This document shows positions 1-12,642 of a stretch of 64,000 bases of DNA, in pieces. The notes under the pieces were generated by a model, which saw nothing but the letters and a program-made list of their open reading frames with translations, had not been told where the DNA came from and did not search any database. The DNA is from Ascaphus truei (taxonomy: Eukaryota > Chordata > Amphibia > Anura > Ascaphidae), in NCBI GenBank assembly GCA_036426205.1, contig CM071574.1, forward strand, positions 17,578,440 through 17,642,439. Reading direction: 5' to 3'. Every line of letters begins with the position of its first letter. Positions within the stretch are counted from its first letter, which is position 1. The translations under genes and the position numbers were made by a program.

Positions 1-97
1 GTGTGTGCCAAATCATTTTTAATGCAATTATTATATCACTATCACTACTGGTTTATGAGCTGCTTAATCTGTAGAACAGGAGTTACATTTTGAGGGA

Positions 98-310
98 GGA
101 GTGCTAACGAGGATTTTACCAGCTCACTAATGCAGTGTTAAGTGCTGTTTTCAGCCGTAACGGATAATTGCATTAGTATAACGGACGTTAGTGCGAATGA
201 TAGCAAAAGAGATGCTCCTGTAACAACCCCTATCCACAGAGCTCTGCTATACAGGAGTTAACGAAGGGATTTAACAATGCATTAATTCATACTTGAAGAT
301 GGCATTAGCT
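98..310 (-). repeat. Dispersed repeat, copy 1
   Basis: This stretch is similar, in reverse complement, to about 49020-49210. Shared blocks include a run around 'actaatgcagtgttaagtgc' and 'gcattagtataac'. Both copies have 'agaccctgaaatat' nearby (about 318 here, 48952 there). I do not recognise the family. No coding capacity is seen. The next bases (about 345-400) look like a scrap of the LINE 3' tail that is intact at 41640-41700. Confidence 0.55.
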
Positions 311-1404
311 CAGTTTAGACCCTGAAATATGGATTTTGTGTGAGAGAGATAAAACTGAGAGGTAACTCTCGATGTATTAAGTATGTCCTGGACACATGAG
401 CGAGATGCTCCAAAAAACGCACAGTAGCAGTGCGTCTAAACACACTTTTCTCTATGCTGATACATACACCCCAAGGAATTTTTCAATTTCCAAGGTCAAT
501 AAAAATTCTCTAAAACATTTTCTTCTCTTTCTCAATTCGCATGCCAATGTGTAAATTCCCTAATTTTCACCAAATTTTCACGAAAAAGTCAAACTCGTTT
601 TGTTTTTTAAAGTTTGGGTCAAACCTGATAAAGTTTGATATTTTAGAACATTTTCTTCAGATGCCAATATCCAATTTTTAACAAACATTCATACCCGCAG
701 TTCAGACAAAGGGGGTGCTATTTAAATGAATTGTTCTGTGATCAGGGTTAGAGCCTGGGTTGTTGAATGTGCCAATGGTTACTAATTCAAAAATATGAAT
801 CAGTTTATATTTTCTGGAGATCAGTTTTTCTAGTGAAAACAAATATATATTGGTTGGAAATGTTTAGCAATGCTCAATACTGTTTTATGCTGCAGCATGT
901 TAATTGTCAGTGAAGCCTAATCATGAGTGGCTTCCTAACTCTTTGCTCTTTTTGAAGCCTGTATACCGAAACATATTGCAGGCTTTTCTTGCATTAAACA
1001 AGTTTAATTTAGTTGTAAAGGGTTGTGATAACTCAAATAATCATTTGTCAGAGCTGTACATTTTTCATAATGTCAGGGAAGTTTTTGTTCAGAAAGCAGT
1101 TGTGTTTTATTATCTATTCAAAAAAGACAGCTTGAACGTCCTAAGAACTTCTTGCGTCTAATCTGCATGAGTGAGTTCTTGAAGATGCTGTCAGTACCAT
1201 ATATGTAATGTACTATGTACTGTGCCATACAGGTGGTATAAGTGTACCTGTTTTAAAAATGTGCTGATGATTCTCTGTATTGCTTACATACTTCCTACAG
1301 TGTTGCCTTATCAGCATGCAAGTCTGTTCAGTGGAACCAATCAAGTGCCGTTATGGGTTATCGTACCTCTTCTGGGCTTAACTTCCATTCATGTCTATTT
1401 ACAG
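311..1404. other. Unassigned AT-rich stretch
   Basis: Apart from the LINE-tail scrap at about 345-400, I see no gene or recognised repeat. An 85-codon open frame at 904-1161 (plus) has no motif that I recognise and is probably chance. Confidence 0.4.
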
Positions 1405-1570
1405 TATAAAACGTTTTACCAGGATGTAAAACATTGAGTGTCACCTCTCGTTTTCAAGTATGTCCTGGGCACAGAGTTATGGTGATAATGCATGGTAACA
1501 TTAAATGAACAGAGGTTATACATTCGATATAAAGACATTTCATGGACAGTCAGAGATAATATATGTTTTT
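1405..1570 (-). mobile_element. 3'-end fragment of the Jockey-group LINE seen at 41.6-44.2 kb
   Basis: The stretch matches 41630-41800 closely, including 'ttttaccagga', the small hairpin around 'cacctctcg', and 'tttcaagtatgtcctgggca'. On the minus strand this is the 3' untranslated tail of that LINE. Only the tail is present, as expected for a severely 5'-truncated insertion. Confidence 0.75.
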
Positions 1571-2444
1571 GGGAATTTGTAACAGAGCATTTCAAACATC
1601 AGAAAACGGCTGCCACCCTTTGGCTGCCTTTCTGCTACCACCTTCGAGGGAGACTCCTGTGGTCTCATATCAAAGAGGGATCACTGAGAGTTAATGTTGG
1701 AAGGGGTCCCATAATCCGTTCCGGCACTTCATGAATGTGCTCCTTGGTTTAAGGCATCTGTACTTAAGGGTGTTAAACTTCCTCTGATTAACAAGCAGGA
1801 GAGCAACAACCACATAAGTTGTGATATTTCCTACATTTCTACTGAACAGACTTTTTGTAATCTTTTTAACAGATTGTTTTGCCCTGGAATCTGCCATTTG
1901 GGGTTTGAAGGGGATATCATATCACATAATGCTTTTGTTGTGTGAAATATCTAATGGGGCATTTTTTTCTTTGCCCCAAAGATCTACAAACTCTTGAATT
2001 TAAAAAGACAGTACATGCCCACAGCTTTTAACTTCAACAGACAATACCACTGTCATGGCTACTTTTATAAAAGTGACGAAGATGAGAGAGAGATCTATTG
2101 CTACTTATTTTCCACTACTTTATATCCAAGGCTCTTTAAGTGATAGGAGTCACTTATCTAACGAGAGCAATGGTAGTGTTGCCGTTTTAAGGGGGTCTGC
2201 AACACATTGCCATCATCGTTCTTAGTTCTTGCATTTCCTGCTAGTGATCAGATGAAAATAAGGCAGACAATTCCAGAAGTCAGGGGCACCTTATGAGAAC
2301 AATGAGTAGCTTCTTTATGAAACAAGGGGACATTCATCAGATATCTGGAGGGAGATTGTAGATAGTATAACGTTTATTTTGTGGGTATTCAAACACTTTT
2401 AAAACACACAGCTTCTCCGATTTAATGCTCATGCCCATACTCGT
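1571..2444. other. Unassigned stretch
   Basis: I see no recognisable gene, RNA or repeat here. Short open frames at 1492-1734 (plus) and 1691-1897 (minus) have no supporting features. Confidence 0.4.
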
Positions 2445-2680
2445 GCTCATGCCCCCACAATAGGTCAGATTTTCAGGATATCCCTGCTTCAGCATAGGTG
2501 GCTCAATCAATCCCTGCTTCAGCACAGGTGGCTCAATCGGTCCCTGCTTCAGCACAGGTGGATGAATCAGAGGCTCAGTCATAGGCCGAGCCTTTGATTG
2601 AGCCACCTGTGCTGAAGCAGGGATATCATGAAACCCTGACCTGTTGGGGTGGCTTGAGGACTGGAGTTGACCACCCCTAG
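2445..2680. mobile_element. hAT-type palindromic MITE with internal triplication
   Basis: This is a copy of the fold-back family that is intact at 33563-33736. The right arm ends 'ggagttgaccacccctag'. The left arm is decayed at its outer end. A 30-bp unit built around 'tccctgcttcagcacaggtg' is repeated three times in tandem at 2481-2510, 2511-2540 and 2541-2570, so the left arm has been expanded. Non-coding. Confidence 0.75.
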
Positions 2681-3805
2681 TTTAGTACTCGAGACAGGAA
2701 GTGCAGCATGAGAATAAAAGTGAGTTACCTTAACACCTTACTTTCCTAATGATTACACATAACAGACTTTCTTTATGCCTAAAGGGGAATGCACCCAATC
2801 TGTCCTGTTTTATTCATATGGTTTAATATGAATGTTAACAGTGAACATTCAAAAAAACCTTCTCAGTGTTTATTTTATATTACAATGCATGTAGCTATGT
2901 GTTGCATATTACAAAACATTGATTTCACAGATAGTATGTTAAAAATGTAATTTTCACACTATTTGAGTCGCGTTAAAAAGGAAAGGTAGTGAAGTTAATT
3001 GCAGGAGGGTATCACTTTTTGTAAAGAGCTTTTTAACAAAAAAGGAAGAGATTTTGAAATACTGTATGTACTTTCTTTTTATTTAAAACATTGAACTGCA
3101 CATTTGGAAATAAGGAAAACTAATGGTACTCAGTACCAGTCAGTAAACTCCCATTTCAACCACTGCTTTTTGATATTAATATTAGTTAAATAGGAACTAC
3201 ATTAAATTTGCCAAGCCCTAGTTCTCTTCTTATAAAGATTATTCAGTTTAAAGGCACAGCAGGTCTGTGCTCTGTACTATTGAATTGCTAATATTGTAAA
3301 TTGTACATATGAAAATTGAAATCCGTCAACTGTAATGCATTTTTGGGCATGCAATCTTTCATTGTATAGATACACTTGTATATTTCAATCGTACAATATG
3401 ACAAACTCTTGTAACCATCAATACTGAGAGCTCAGTTTTATCTAAAGCTAAATTAAACTTTTGATTATTTGTTGGGTTTACTGTTTTCTGTCATTTTTTA
3501 CGTCTTTTACTTTTATACTATTAAATACAAACACCTTGTAACAACACACACACACACCCACACACACTGCTCTAAAATGCAGGTTAATAGCAGGATGGAT
3601 AGAATTGTTACAAAGGAATCACATTAGCCAATCACATTTATTTACATAATTACATCATTTCAGTCACATTAGCCATTCCTTACCACACACCCTTTATCTA
3701 TAGCTTGTCCCTGTTTAAAATAATCCTGATTTTCAGTTATACTCCTCCTTCTCCTTCCGTTATAAGACATGGCGGCAGATTCATAAAGTGCTGGTACTGT
3801 ATGTG
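2681..3805. other. Unassigned AT-rich stretch with a short (CA)n
   Basis: Nothing recognisable is seen except a short CA microsatellite at about 3541-3570. Confidence 0.4.
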
Positions 3806-3808
3806 TTA

Positions 3809-4115
3809 GGCTGCGCTTATAGTGCCCGGCGACGGCGATGCCGCGCCAAAACAAATACATTGGATCCGTCGCATGCACTTATAGTAAGCGCGATGGCGAC
3901 GGAGCGATGAAATTTTTTGAAACCATTGAAATGTGATTTTGGGAGAGATAGTCGCCATGTGACTTTCTCTACACCAATCACAGAGCGCCTACTGCACTCT
4001 GCCCGCCCCCTTCGTGACATCACTGGCCTTGTTGCAAGCGACGTCGCTCCAAACTAAAGTGCAACTTTTTCCAGTGGCGACGGGTGACGTCATCGGTCGA
4101 TACGTTAACGATACG
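3809..4115. mobile_element. PIF/Harbinger-type MITE, family 1, right end decayed
   Basis: The left end 'ggctgcgcttatagtgc' follows a TTA and is the terminal inverted repeat shared with 36500-36771 and 47400-47584. The GC-rich interior with repeated 'gcgacgg' is also shared. The expected right terminus is not recognisable, so the copy is truncated or diverged near 4115. The family has 3-bp TWA target duplications in its better copies. Confidence 0.6.
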
Positions 4116-5352
4116 TTAACTCTGAATGATTTGAATGGATGTTGATACTGGATTGGGGGCACTAACCTGGATGAATCTGAGCCAGAGTGTATTATTTTCA
4201 CATTTCAATTTTATCGCCACAAACTATGAGGCAACAAAATTTACAAGGCCAAGTTTGCTACTAGAGTGTCAGCTCTTGTAGCCATTAACTATTACTAGCC
4301 ACTTTAATAAAGTATGCTGTTTAACTATTTACATAACTATAAGCCTTCGCAACATTTAGTTGTATAAGTGAAAAGAGATATAGATGTAATATAGTGGGCC
4401 GTGTGATAATTCTACTGTCTTATCCACACTAGTTACATAGTCACAGACTCAGCCATGCCTTTGTTTGGTACTTTATTTTATTTTTTTAACCTTCATAGAG
4501 TTAATTTGTGTCTAACCCAAACTTTCTAGAATTCTTTGTTCCCATCACTTCTACTGGAACCTACAGGAACAGATAATTGCAACAGAAATGATCACATAAT
4601 TGGAAGCAAAATTGTTAGATGCTTTTTCCACAACATTCAGTATGAAAAGAAATAGCATGACATTCCCAGCAATCAAATCAAAGTATAAGCTTACGTGAAT
4701 GTTTATATTTTTAAATCTAGATGGGCAAAACTGGAATGTGAAATCGGAATATACGAGAACGTTACATTTCAATACCAAATACAAAACTAAAAAAAGCTTA
4801 ACAGTTTTAGAACCAAAACTCCCAAATAATTTAGAACTAAAACCATCACACTGAAATTCACAACCAAAAGGAAACAAAAGGTGTTTTGGCAAGCCTAGAA
4901 CTAAAAGCAAAGCACCAAATGATTTTTAGAACCAAAATCACATCCAAAACATGAACATTTTTTTAGCGCCAAAATACAAGTAAAATAACCCATCCTGGGA
5001 AATTGATTTCTGCAATTATGTTAAAAGCCCTGGCATTGAAATATTCCATTGTATGTACTTTACATGCATTTCTAATTTTGTTTAGGCTTGTTGCAAAATG
5101 TTTAAAACATGACTAACATTAACATTTAATTTAGAGTAAGCAGTTAAATTATGCCGAATAGAAAAATTCTAAACTGGGCAATTACACATGTGAAAATGTA
5201 TAGCAACATGTCATATTTACATGTAATGGATTGTGTACTGAAGAATTAAAGCAAAAATACATTCAGCGGAAAACTATCTGCTCGACCTGAAAGGATGGAG
5301 ATGGAACGTAAAAGAGACAGATGCAACGTGGGATTGATTAGCAAGCATTAGA
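4116..5352. other. Unassigned AT-rich stretch
   Basis: I see no recognisable gene or repeat. A 119-codon minus-strand open frame at 4551-4910 is low complexity and shows no family motif. Confidence 0.4.
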
Positions 5353-5478
5353 ACGGGGTGGCGTTCTCCAGTCCTCAAGAGCCAACAACAGGTCAGATTT
5401 TCAGGATATCCCTGCTTCAGCACAGGTGGCTCAATTAGTGGCTCAGTCATAATGACCTGGAGTTGGCCACCCTTGCAT
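5353..5478. mobile_element. hAT-type palindromic MITE, internally deleted
   Basis: The left arm is complete ('ggcgttctccagtcctcaag' through 'gcacaggtggctcaatta'). The right arm retains only its outer end ('gacctggagttggccaccc'). Same family as 33563-33736. Confidence 0.7.
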
Positions 5479-5951
5479 TAGAAGAAGGAATACAAGTCTC
5501 AAAGTAGGAAAGATGAAACAAGTGTACAAATATACAGTTGTATTACAAGCTGAACCTTATAGTTGATCCAGCAAAAGGCAAAATGGAATGACTTAACAGA
5601 CATTTGACTCAGTACAGATTAATGTCCCTTCACTACCACACGAGCCTTTCTGGCAGTGAAGAGGTTAAAAACCGAAGCAGTTCACTGCCCCAAACCATAG
5701 TTGTTCAAAATATACAATAGTTACATAGTTACATAGTTACATAGTAGATGAGGTTGAAAAAAGACGTACGTCCATCAAGTTCAACCTATGCTAAATTTAG
5801 ACAACAGATACTTTATTCTATATCTATACTTACTTATTGATCCAGAGGAAGGCAAACAAAAAACCCCATTAAGGGGAAAAATTAATTCCTTCCTGACTCC
5901 AAGAATTGGCAATCGGATTAATCCCTGGATCAACATCCTTCCCATGTATAC

Positions 5952-7900
5952 TTATTTGGTATATCCCTGTATATCTTTCCCATCTAAAAAGATGTCCAAC
6001 CTTTTTTTGATCAAATCTATTGTATCTGCCATCACAGTCTCCATGGGTAATGAATTCCACATTTTAACTGCCCTTACTGTAAAGAACCCTTTCCTTTGTT
6101 GCTGGTGAAATTTCCTTTCCTCCAACCTTAAGGGATGGCCCAGAGTCCTTTGTACTGCCCGTGGGATGAATAGTTCTTTTGAAAGCTCCTTGTATTGTCC
6201 CTGAATATATTTGTATATAGTTATCATATCCCCTCTTAGACGCCTCTTTTCTAATGTAAATAAATCTAATTTAGCTAGCCTCTCCTCGTAAATTAGAATG
6301 TCCATCCCCTTTATTAATTTGGTGGCTCTTCTCTGCACTCTCTCTAGTTCCATAATGTATTTTCTTAGGATTGGTGCCCAAAATTGTACTCCATATTCAA
6401 GGTGTGGTCTTACTAATGTTTTGTAAAGGGGCATAATTATGTTTACTTCCCTTCCATCCATTGCCCGTTTGATGCAAGATAAGATCTTGTTTGCCTTTCC
6501 AGCTACTGCATGACATTGGACACTATTGCTAAGCCTGCTATCTACAAGCACCCTTAAATCCTTCTCCATCAAGGATTCCCCCAATATATCTCCATTTAAT
6601 TTGTAAGTCGCCTTTTATTCTTGCATCCCAAATGCATAACCTTACATTTATCTGTATTAAACCTCATTTGCCATTTACCTGCCCATGTTTCCAGTCTCTC
6701 CAAGTCCTTCTGAAGAGAAATTACATCCTGCTCTGATTCTATTACCTTACACAATTTAGTATCATCAGCAAAGATGGAGACTTTGCTCTTGATCCCAACC
6801 TCAAGGTCATTAATAAACAAGTTAAAAAGCAGGGGTCCCAGTACCGATCCTTGAGGTACTCCACTCATGACTTTAGCCCAACCTGAAAAAGTTCCATTTA
6901 TGACAACCCTCTGTTGTCTGTCCTTTAACCAGTTTTCAATCCAGGTGCAAATATTATTACTGAGTCCAATTTTCTTTGTTTTGTACACCAACCTCTTGTG
7001 TGAAACCGTATCAAAAGCCTTTGCAAAATCTAAGTAGACCACATCAACTGCATTACCTTGGTCTAAATTCCTACTTACCTCCTCAAAGAAACAAATAAGG
7101 TTAGTTTGGCAAGATCTATCCTTCATAAATCCATGCTGACTATTACTAATAATTTTGTTTTCCATTAGGTATTCCTGAATATTATCCCGTATTAAACCTT
7201 CATGTAGTTTCCCTACTATTGAAGTCAGGCTTACAAGTCTGTAATTCCCCGGGTGTGATCTAGCTCCCTTTTTAAATATAGGCACCACATCTGCTTTACG
7301 CCAATCTTGTGGTACTGAGCCTGTGGAAATGAAGTCCTTGAATATTAAATATAATGGTTTTGCTATTACTGAGCTTAACTCCTTGAGAACTCTTGGATGT
7401 ATGCCATCGGGGCCAGGTGCCTTATTTACTTTAATTTTTTCAAGTCGCTTATGAACTTCTTCCTCAGTTAACCAATTGGTCATTAATATGGAGGTTGTGG
7501 CTTCTTCCTGTGGCGCTACTATTGAACCTGATTCTTCCCCGGTAAACACAGAGGCAAAGAATTTGTTTAATGCCACTGCTTTTTCCTTATCTCCAATAAT
7601 CTGCCTACCCATCTCACACTGAAAGAGTCCTATATTTTCTTTTCTCATTTTTTTGTTATTAAGGTACTTAAAGATCTTTTTAGGGTTGACCTTACTTTCT
7701 ATTGCAATCCTTTTTTCATTATCCATTTTTGCTAATTTAATTGCCCTTTTGCAATTTTTGTTACATTCCTTGTAATTCTGATACGATGTCCCTTCTGACT
7801 TAAAGAATCTAAACGCCTTCCTCTTCTTGTCCATTTCCTCCCCTACCTGTTTATTTAGCCACATTGGTTTTGACTTATTTCTTTTATACTTATTACCCAA
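5952..7900 (-). pseudogene. CR1-type ORF2, reverse transcriptase and C-terminal region (broken)
   Basis: The larger open piece (6596-7900, 434 codons) holds the reverse transcriptase. Recognisable blocks are 'NKAPGPDGIHPRVLKEL', 'YLDFAKAFDTVSHKRL', 'SGVPQGSVLGPLLFNLFIND' and the catalytic 'FADDTKL', with both aspartates kept. The smaller piece (5952-6584, 210 codons) is the C-terminal region with 'RPHLEYGVQFWAP' and 'FFTVRAVKMWNSLP', typical of CR1. A stop or frameshift at about 6585-6596 separates them. The catalytic motif is intact, so the break may be fairly recent. The open frame on the opposite strand at 5788-6108 is a shadow. Confidence 0.88.
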
Positions 7901-7958
7901 GGGTATACACTGATAAGTGTGCTTTTTAACAATGTTTTAAAGACTGCCCATTTATCTT

Positions 7959-8787
7959 CTACATTTTCCCTGCAAAAACATCATCCCATTGTATTACTAA
8001 TAGATTAGACCTCAGTTTATTAAAATCTGCCTTTCTAAAGTTTAAAGTCTTTGTTGAGCCCAAGTAATCTGTTTTGTGATAATTTATTTCATATGAGACC
8101 ATGTTATGATCACTGTTACCCAAATGTTCCAGGACTTGAATATTTGTTATTACTTCTGCAAACATGACCCAGTTTTGATGCCTTCTCCATTTGCAAATGT
8201 ATTTTAGCTTCCTCAATCTCACAGATATTTGGTGGTTTATAGCATATTCCCACAAACATTTTCTTTATACTTTTACCTCCACTGCTAATTTCTATTCACA
8301 AGGTCTCTACATTTTCATCATTCCCTTCATAGACATCATCCCTTATAATAGGTTTTAGATCTGGTTTAACATATAGATATACTCCATCTCCCCTTATATT
8401 TGTTCGATCCTTCTGAAAAAGAGAATACCCCTTTAAATTAACTGTCCAGTCATGAGTTTCATCCCACCATGTTTCAGTAATGCCTATGATATCATACTGC
8501 TCCCTTGCAGCTATTAATTCAAGCTCCCCCATTTTATCTGTCAGGCTTCTTGCATTAGCAAGCATGCATTTAAGTTTTTTTTCAGCCTGTACTATTATCT
8601 TATCTGCTCCTTCCTTTCTGCTCCCACTTGGTTTAGTCTTTAGAAGTTTTCTAGTATTATCTCTATTTACTATGGGTATCTCACTGCTTGTCAACCTTGC
8701 ACTTGCCCCCATTCTACCTCCATACCACCTTGTATCCTCATCTATTCCATTTAGTTCATTATCTGTTTCATTCCCCTCCCCCCCCAT
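7959..8787 (-). pseudogene. CR1-type ORF2, endonuclease region (broken)
   Basis: In the first open piece (8296-8787) the residues 'MLANARSLTDKMGELELIA' and 'DIIGITETWWDE' match the N-terminal half of the AP-type endonuclease of CR1 elements, which nicks the target DNA to prime reverse transcription. The second piece (7959-8255) has 'LEHLGNSDHNMVSYEI', the SDH motif region near the domain's end. The two pieces are in different frames with a gap between them, so the endonuclease is inactive here. About 45 residues upstream of the endonuclease belong to the usual variable N-terminal linker. Confidence 0.8.
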
Positions 8788-8880
8788 CCTAGTTTAAAAT
8801 CTCCTCCAACCTTTTTAGCATTCTCCCCCCTAGCACAATAGGTAGCCTCTGAAAGTATGCAATCTGTTAATCAGTTTTGT

Positions 8881-10116
8881 CGGCTAGTTATAAGAGTGCA
8901 TTATGTGGTTTCCAGAGCATGGAAACCTGTTGTTTTTGTTAAACAAGATCATACATATGCAAATGAATAATTAGGCATGTGTACAGTATGAAGTAATCAG
9001 GGTCTATTTAACATGTAAATAGCTCTGCAATGTTGTTGTAAACAGTGCAGGTCTATTTACTATATCCTGAAAAATACATAGAATTGGTCGTTGTAAATAA
9101 CTAATTGATAACAGCACAAATAGGACATTGAGATTAGGAAACATATCGCCACACAATTACTTAATGCCAAGTGGTCTGACCTTGTCATGTCATGGCATGC
9201 GTGTCACATACATGTACTGGGTGGTACTTGCAAATAACAGACATAACCAGTTAAAGCAGCAATACTACTTTCCAACTCTTTTTCTTCTTTATTATTATTA
9301 TTATTATTTTTATATGTAAAGCATGTGACAGTGTATAATTCTGCATTCTTACCTAAGCCTGAATTAGTTTGGTGTTCCTGTTATAAATCTGTCAACATCC
9401 TGATTGTGTGCCTAACATAATGGCTGCTTCAGTCAGTGTAACTCAGCAGCTACCATATATTAATATACTACGGTAACATTATCTATTATTACAGTTTATA
9501 GCTCAAACTGCTGGGAACATTTGCAACAAATTATCCCAAACAGGAAAGTGTTGCAAAAATCTTGCACTGCTTGGGAGGTGGGTTGATACCTGCTATAGAA
9601 ATCAAATAATGCTTTAAAACTCATTAAAAATGGCATTAAGAGATAAATAAAAAACAAACAAAAAAACAGTCACTATTATCTAATACAACAGAACTGATTT
9701 ATTAAAAAAAAAAAAACAACAACAACATACTGTACACATAAGATTTCACATGTTTTGCCAATTTAATTTAGGAAGCTAACAAACATTCTGAGGTCAAAGT
9801 TACAATATCGATTTAACAGGCTTTGAGATTCCTGATCTACAATCTTTTTATTATTTATTGAACAATGTCTTAATAATTTTAATCTTCAATTTATAATTAT
9901 GGAAATTATCATTCTTAACAAAATGTGCATGTAGAATAGTATACACAGACATGGTCGTGTTGAAACCAGTAATAATTAAGAATTTATAGTCCCACATCTA
10001 CAATAATCCAGGATTTCAGACCTATTCTGATAAACTACTAAACATATTTTACATTGTGATATGGACATTAAAATCCTTGAGAAACTACTTTGTGTATATA
10101 ATATAACTATATTATG
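8881..10116. other. Unassigned AT-rich stretch with an (ATT)n microsatellite
   Basis: A short ATT repeat lies at about 9284-9312. Nothing else is recognisable. Confidence 0.4.
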
Positions 10117-10320
10117 TATGTAAGAATATCTTTATTTATATAGCGCCATCCAGGTACTGTACATAGCGCTTCACAGCAGTAATACACGTTACATAAAATT
10201 ATAACACATAGTGAGAATAAGCGCTTCAGACATGAAAGTAACAATAGGAAATGGAGTCCCTGCCCCCGAAGAGCTTACAATCTAAGTGGCAAGTAGGGAG
10301 AACTTACAGAGACAGTAGGA
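10117..10320. repeat. Dispersed repeat of a type common in frogs ('tatatagcgcc' family)
   Basis: The stretch begins 'ctttatttatatagcgccat', has 'catagcgcttcacag', and ends with 'ggagtccctgcccc', 'gaagagcttacaatct'. I know this layout as an abundant interspersed repeat of amphibian genomes, probably a LINE or SINE 3' region read from the opposite strand. I cannot name the family with confidence. Confidence 0.5.
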
Positions 10321-10446
10321 GGGTTTTATATATGACTACTACTTTGTGTAGTGAAACTAATAAGTAACTACTCCTACAACAAATTCCAAAATCTCAAACT
10401 CCTGCACAAGAGGTAAAATAGGTGAAAAGTATACAAGAACCACCAA

Positions 10447-10501
10447 TTATTATTAATTATTATTATTATTAATAGTAGTAGTAGTAGTTGTAGTAGTATT
10501 A
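10447..10501. repeat. (ATT)n/(TAG)n microsatellite
   Basis: Runs of 'att' are followed directly by runs of 'tag'. Confidence 0.8.
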
Positions 10502-10659
10502 GTTTTAAAAGTTCAAAGTACTGTAGCTTGATATATTGGCACTTTTTAAATGCCCTTTTAAGCTACAATTTTATGGTAAAAAAGGGCGTGTGTTTACATA
10601 GCCACATTCATCTATAAGATAACTAAGAAGATTATCCTCGGATACGTGGAGATTTTTTT

Positions 10660-10870
10660 TAATGCTGCCCTCGGCACTTAGCTGTGGTGGCCGCCTCCTT
10701 GCTGCCATCCTCGTGACATCAAACAGCCTTGCACCGTCATTTGATGCTGTGAAGTCACGTTGCCAAGGCAACGAGACATCGTGTGACGTCCGCGGCGTCA
10801 TTTGATGCTGCGATTCAGAGGGAGAAGAAGGGCCGCATCAAGGAGGTGACTGCCACATGTAATGGGCCTA
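10660..10870. repeat. GC-rich imperfect fold-back
   Basis: CpG-rich against its AT-rich surroundings. 'gtggccgcctccttg' at about 10686 is loosely complementary to 'caaggaggtgactgccac' at about 10839. The core words 'cgtgac', 'gcgtcatttgatgc' and 'gttgcca' recur in the hAT MITE at 31664-31983, so this may be an old relative of it. Confidence 0.4.
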
Positions 10871-11340
10871 ATGCGAAATCCACCTTTGGCTGCCCTCATA
10901 GACATTCATATTACAGTAAGTCATTCCATGGTCCTACAAAATTTCTCTCCTACAGATGTAGTAAGACTTTCTGCCTCCTGAGCCGCAGCTGCAAAACCGT
11001 AAAGATGTGTAAAATTTCCTTATTTCTCTGTCTTCGATTAACCCAAAACTACAAACCCAGCAATTCTGGTCACATCAAATAGAAAGAAACATTTATTTTG
11101 AAGATAAATACACACTTACAAAAATAGTACAACATGGCGGTGACATTCCAAATAAGTAATGATATTCTTAAAGATAGTTTCATAGTTTTATGTTTCTGAG
11201 TGGGATCCTTGTATTTGATCTTAATATCATGATAAAACTTCTCTCCGTCATCTTTGCTGGTGTTAACCCTCTGTCCTCCTGTCCTCACATCCTTCTGTGC
11301 CTCCTCCTGGTTGAATCAGACCTTCTGTGCATTTCCTGTG

Positions 11341-11562
11341 CTACCCTGTTGCATATTTATACAGATAATATCCCTTAGTCAGCTCATTTTTATCACTAAT
11401 TCTTATTGCCACATAAGGTCCTTCAGCTAAACTGATGTCATCTGGTAAGGAACTGTCCATGCCTTCATACAGAGAATAACCTAATATGGCATGTCTTCTA
11501 GAAAGAGCTTCTGTCATAGCCTCTTCCAGTTGCATCAGCCCTAACCAGTTGTCCATAGTCAC
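11341..11562 (-). CDS. Unassigned short ORF
   Basis: This is an open frame of about 73 codons on the minus strand. Its composition is ordinary for a globular protein (contains 'LSRRHAILGYSLYEG' and 'AEGPYVAIRISDKN') rather than low complexity. I do not recognise the family. It has no ATG at its first codon, and a stop lies directly upstream. It may be an exon or element remnant, or chance. Confidence 0.25.
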   Translation of the reverse strand: MTMDNWLGLMQLEEAMTEALSRRHAILGYSLYEGMDSSLPDDISLAEGPYVAIRISDKNELTKGYYLYKYATG

Positions 11563-12642
11563 TCAAATGTCACCTAAAAAGATCCCACTACAGAGAACTC
11601 AGGACAGATGCACCCGCCCTTTCAATATAACTAAATATATAATCCCAATGTAACTGAATTTGATCAGAATATACCAATTTAAGAATATGCGATATAGTAC
11701 AGTATGTATGTAAAGAAAGACCACCAGACAACATACTGTATACTTTGATATTTTGTCTTCATAACGGATTCATACATATTACAATATAATTATATAACTG
11801 AACTGGATGTCTTACAAGCTGCGATGCTGTAGATACTGCTGCCGTAGTTACGCTGCGGGTGGTCCATGCTTCCAGATCGCCCCCACCGCAGCAATAATCC
11901 TCCAGGCTCCAGGGCTTGCCCCAGTGTTGAAAACAGTAAGTCTTGCCACATCTTTATATAATCTTTATAGTGCTAAAACATAGTAGTAAAAACTAGGTTT
12001 CTATGGTTATTCCGAGCTGTCTTTTTTCCTTAACATTTAAAGCTTGAGTAGCCTTGTTGTCTTCGGGGGATAAAACAGACATCATTACTGTTCTAAAACA
12101 TGTCTGCAGACAAGTTATAGGAGAAACAAATGGATCTTGGATTCTTAATAAAATAGCAGGTAAGATATTTTAAGGATGAACTCAATTGACATTGACTGGG
12201 ATATGCATACTGTATGACGAAAGACTGGTAATTACAGAACCGTTTATACATTTGTCTTTTGGACTATATTATTTAATTAGAGATTTCACTCTATACATTA
12301 AACCTAGTGCAGTATGGGGGACACAAATAATTATAATAACAGATGGAATTATTGAAGGAAACGGCTCTTTAAGAAAAAATCTACAGATGTATAAGATGTA
12401 TCAGACTTCATTGCTCCTACTGATAATACGCCATATTGCATTAAAACGCAGAATATCACAGAGTTTGTGTAGGATTTAATAGTAGTGATAATAGTGTCGA
12501 ATATCACAGAATATCCCATGATTACGAGCCAATGGAAACAATAACTTTTGACACATCTGTATAAAATGACATTCCTTTTAGAATGAATAAAGCCACATTA
12601 CTCACAGTGAGAAAAGTCAGCAATTAATGATGTGATAAACTA
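11563..12642. other. Unassigned stretch
   Basis: No recognisable repeat or gene. A GC-rich patch at about 11850-11945 is followed by 'gtaagt', which could be a splice donor, but nothing else supports an exon. Confidence 0.35.

Larger units (their letters stand above)
5710..8880 (-). mobile_element. CR1-type LINE, 5'-truncated and broken
   Basis: This is a non-LTR retrotransposon on the minus strand. Its 3' end at about 5715 carries the repeated octamer 'ttacatag' (seen on the plus strand), like the short tandem tails of CR1-clade elements. Upstream, in coding order, come an endonuclease region, a reverse transcriptase and a C-terminal region. A second scrap of the same 3' end lies at 35145-35203. 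The element probably starts inside the region before the endonuclease, near 8880. The separate open pieces show that it cannot encode a full protein now. Confidence 0.85.

Noticed and set aside
5788..6108. Plus-strand open frame of 106 codons
   Set aside because: It lies opposite the C-terminal region of the CR1-type LINE, which has clear protein motifs on the minus strand.
8480..8797. Plus-strand open frame of 105 codons
   Set aside because: It is the reverse of the CR1 endonuclease region; its Ser/Leu-rich composition is a shadow.
11850..11945. Possible host exon ending at a GTAAGT
   Set aside because: No conserved protein match that I can recognise, no acceptor, and the window has no other host exon.
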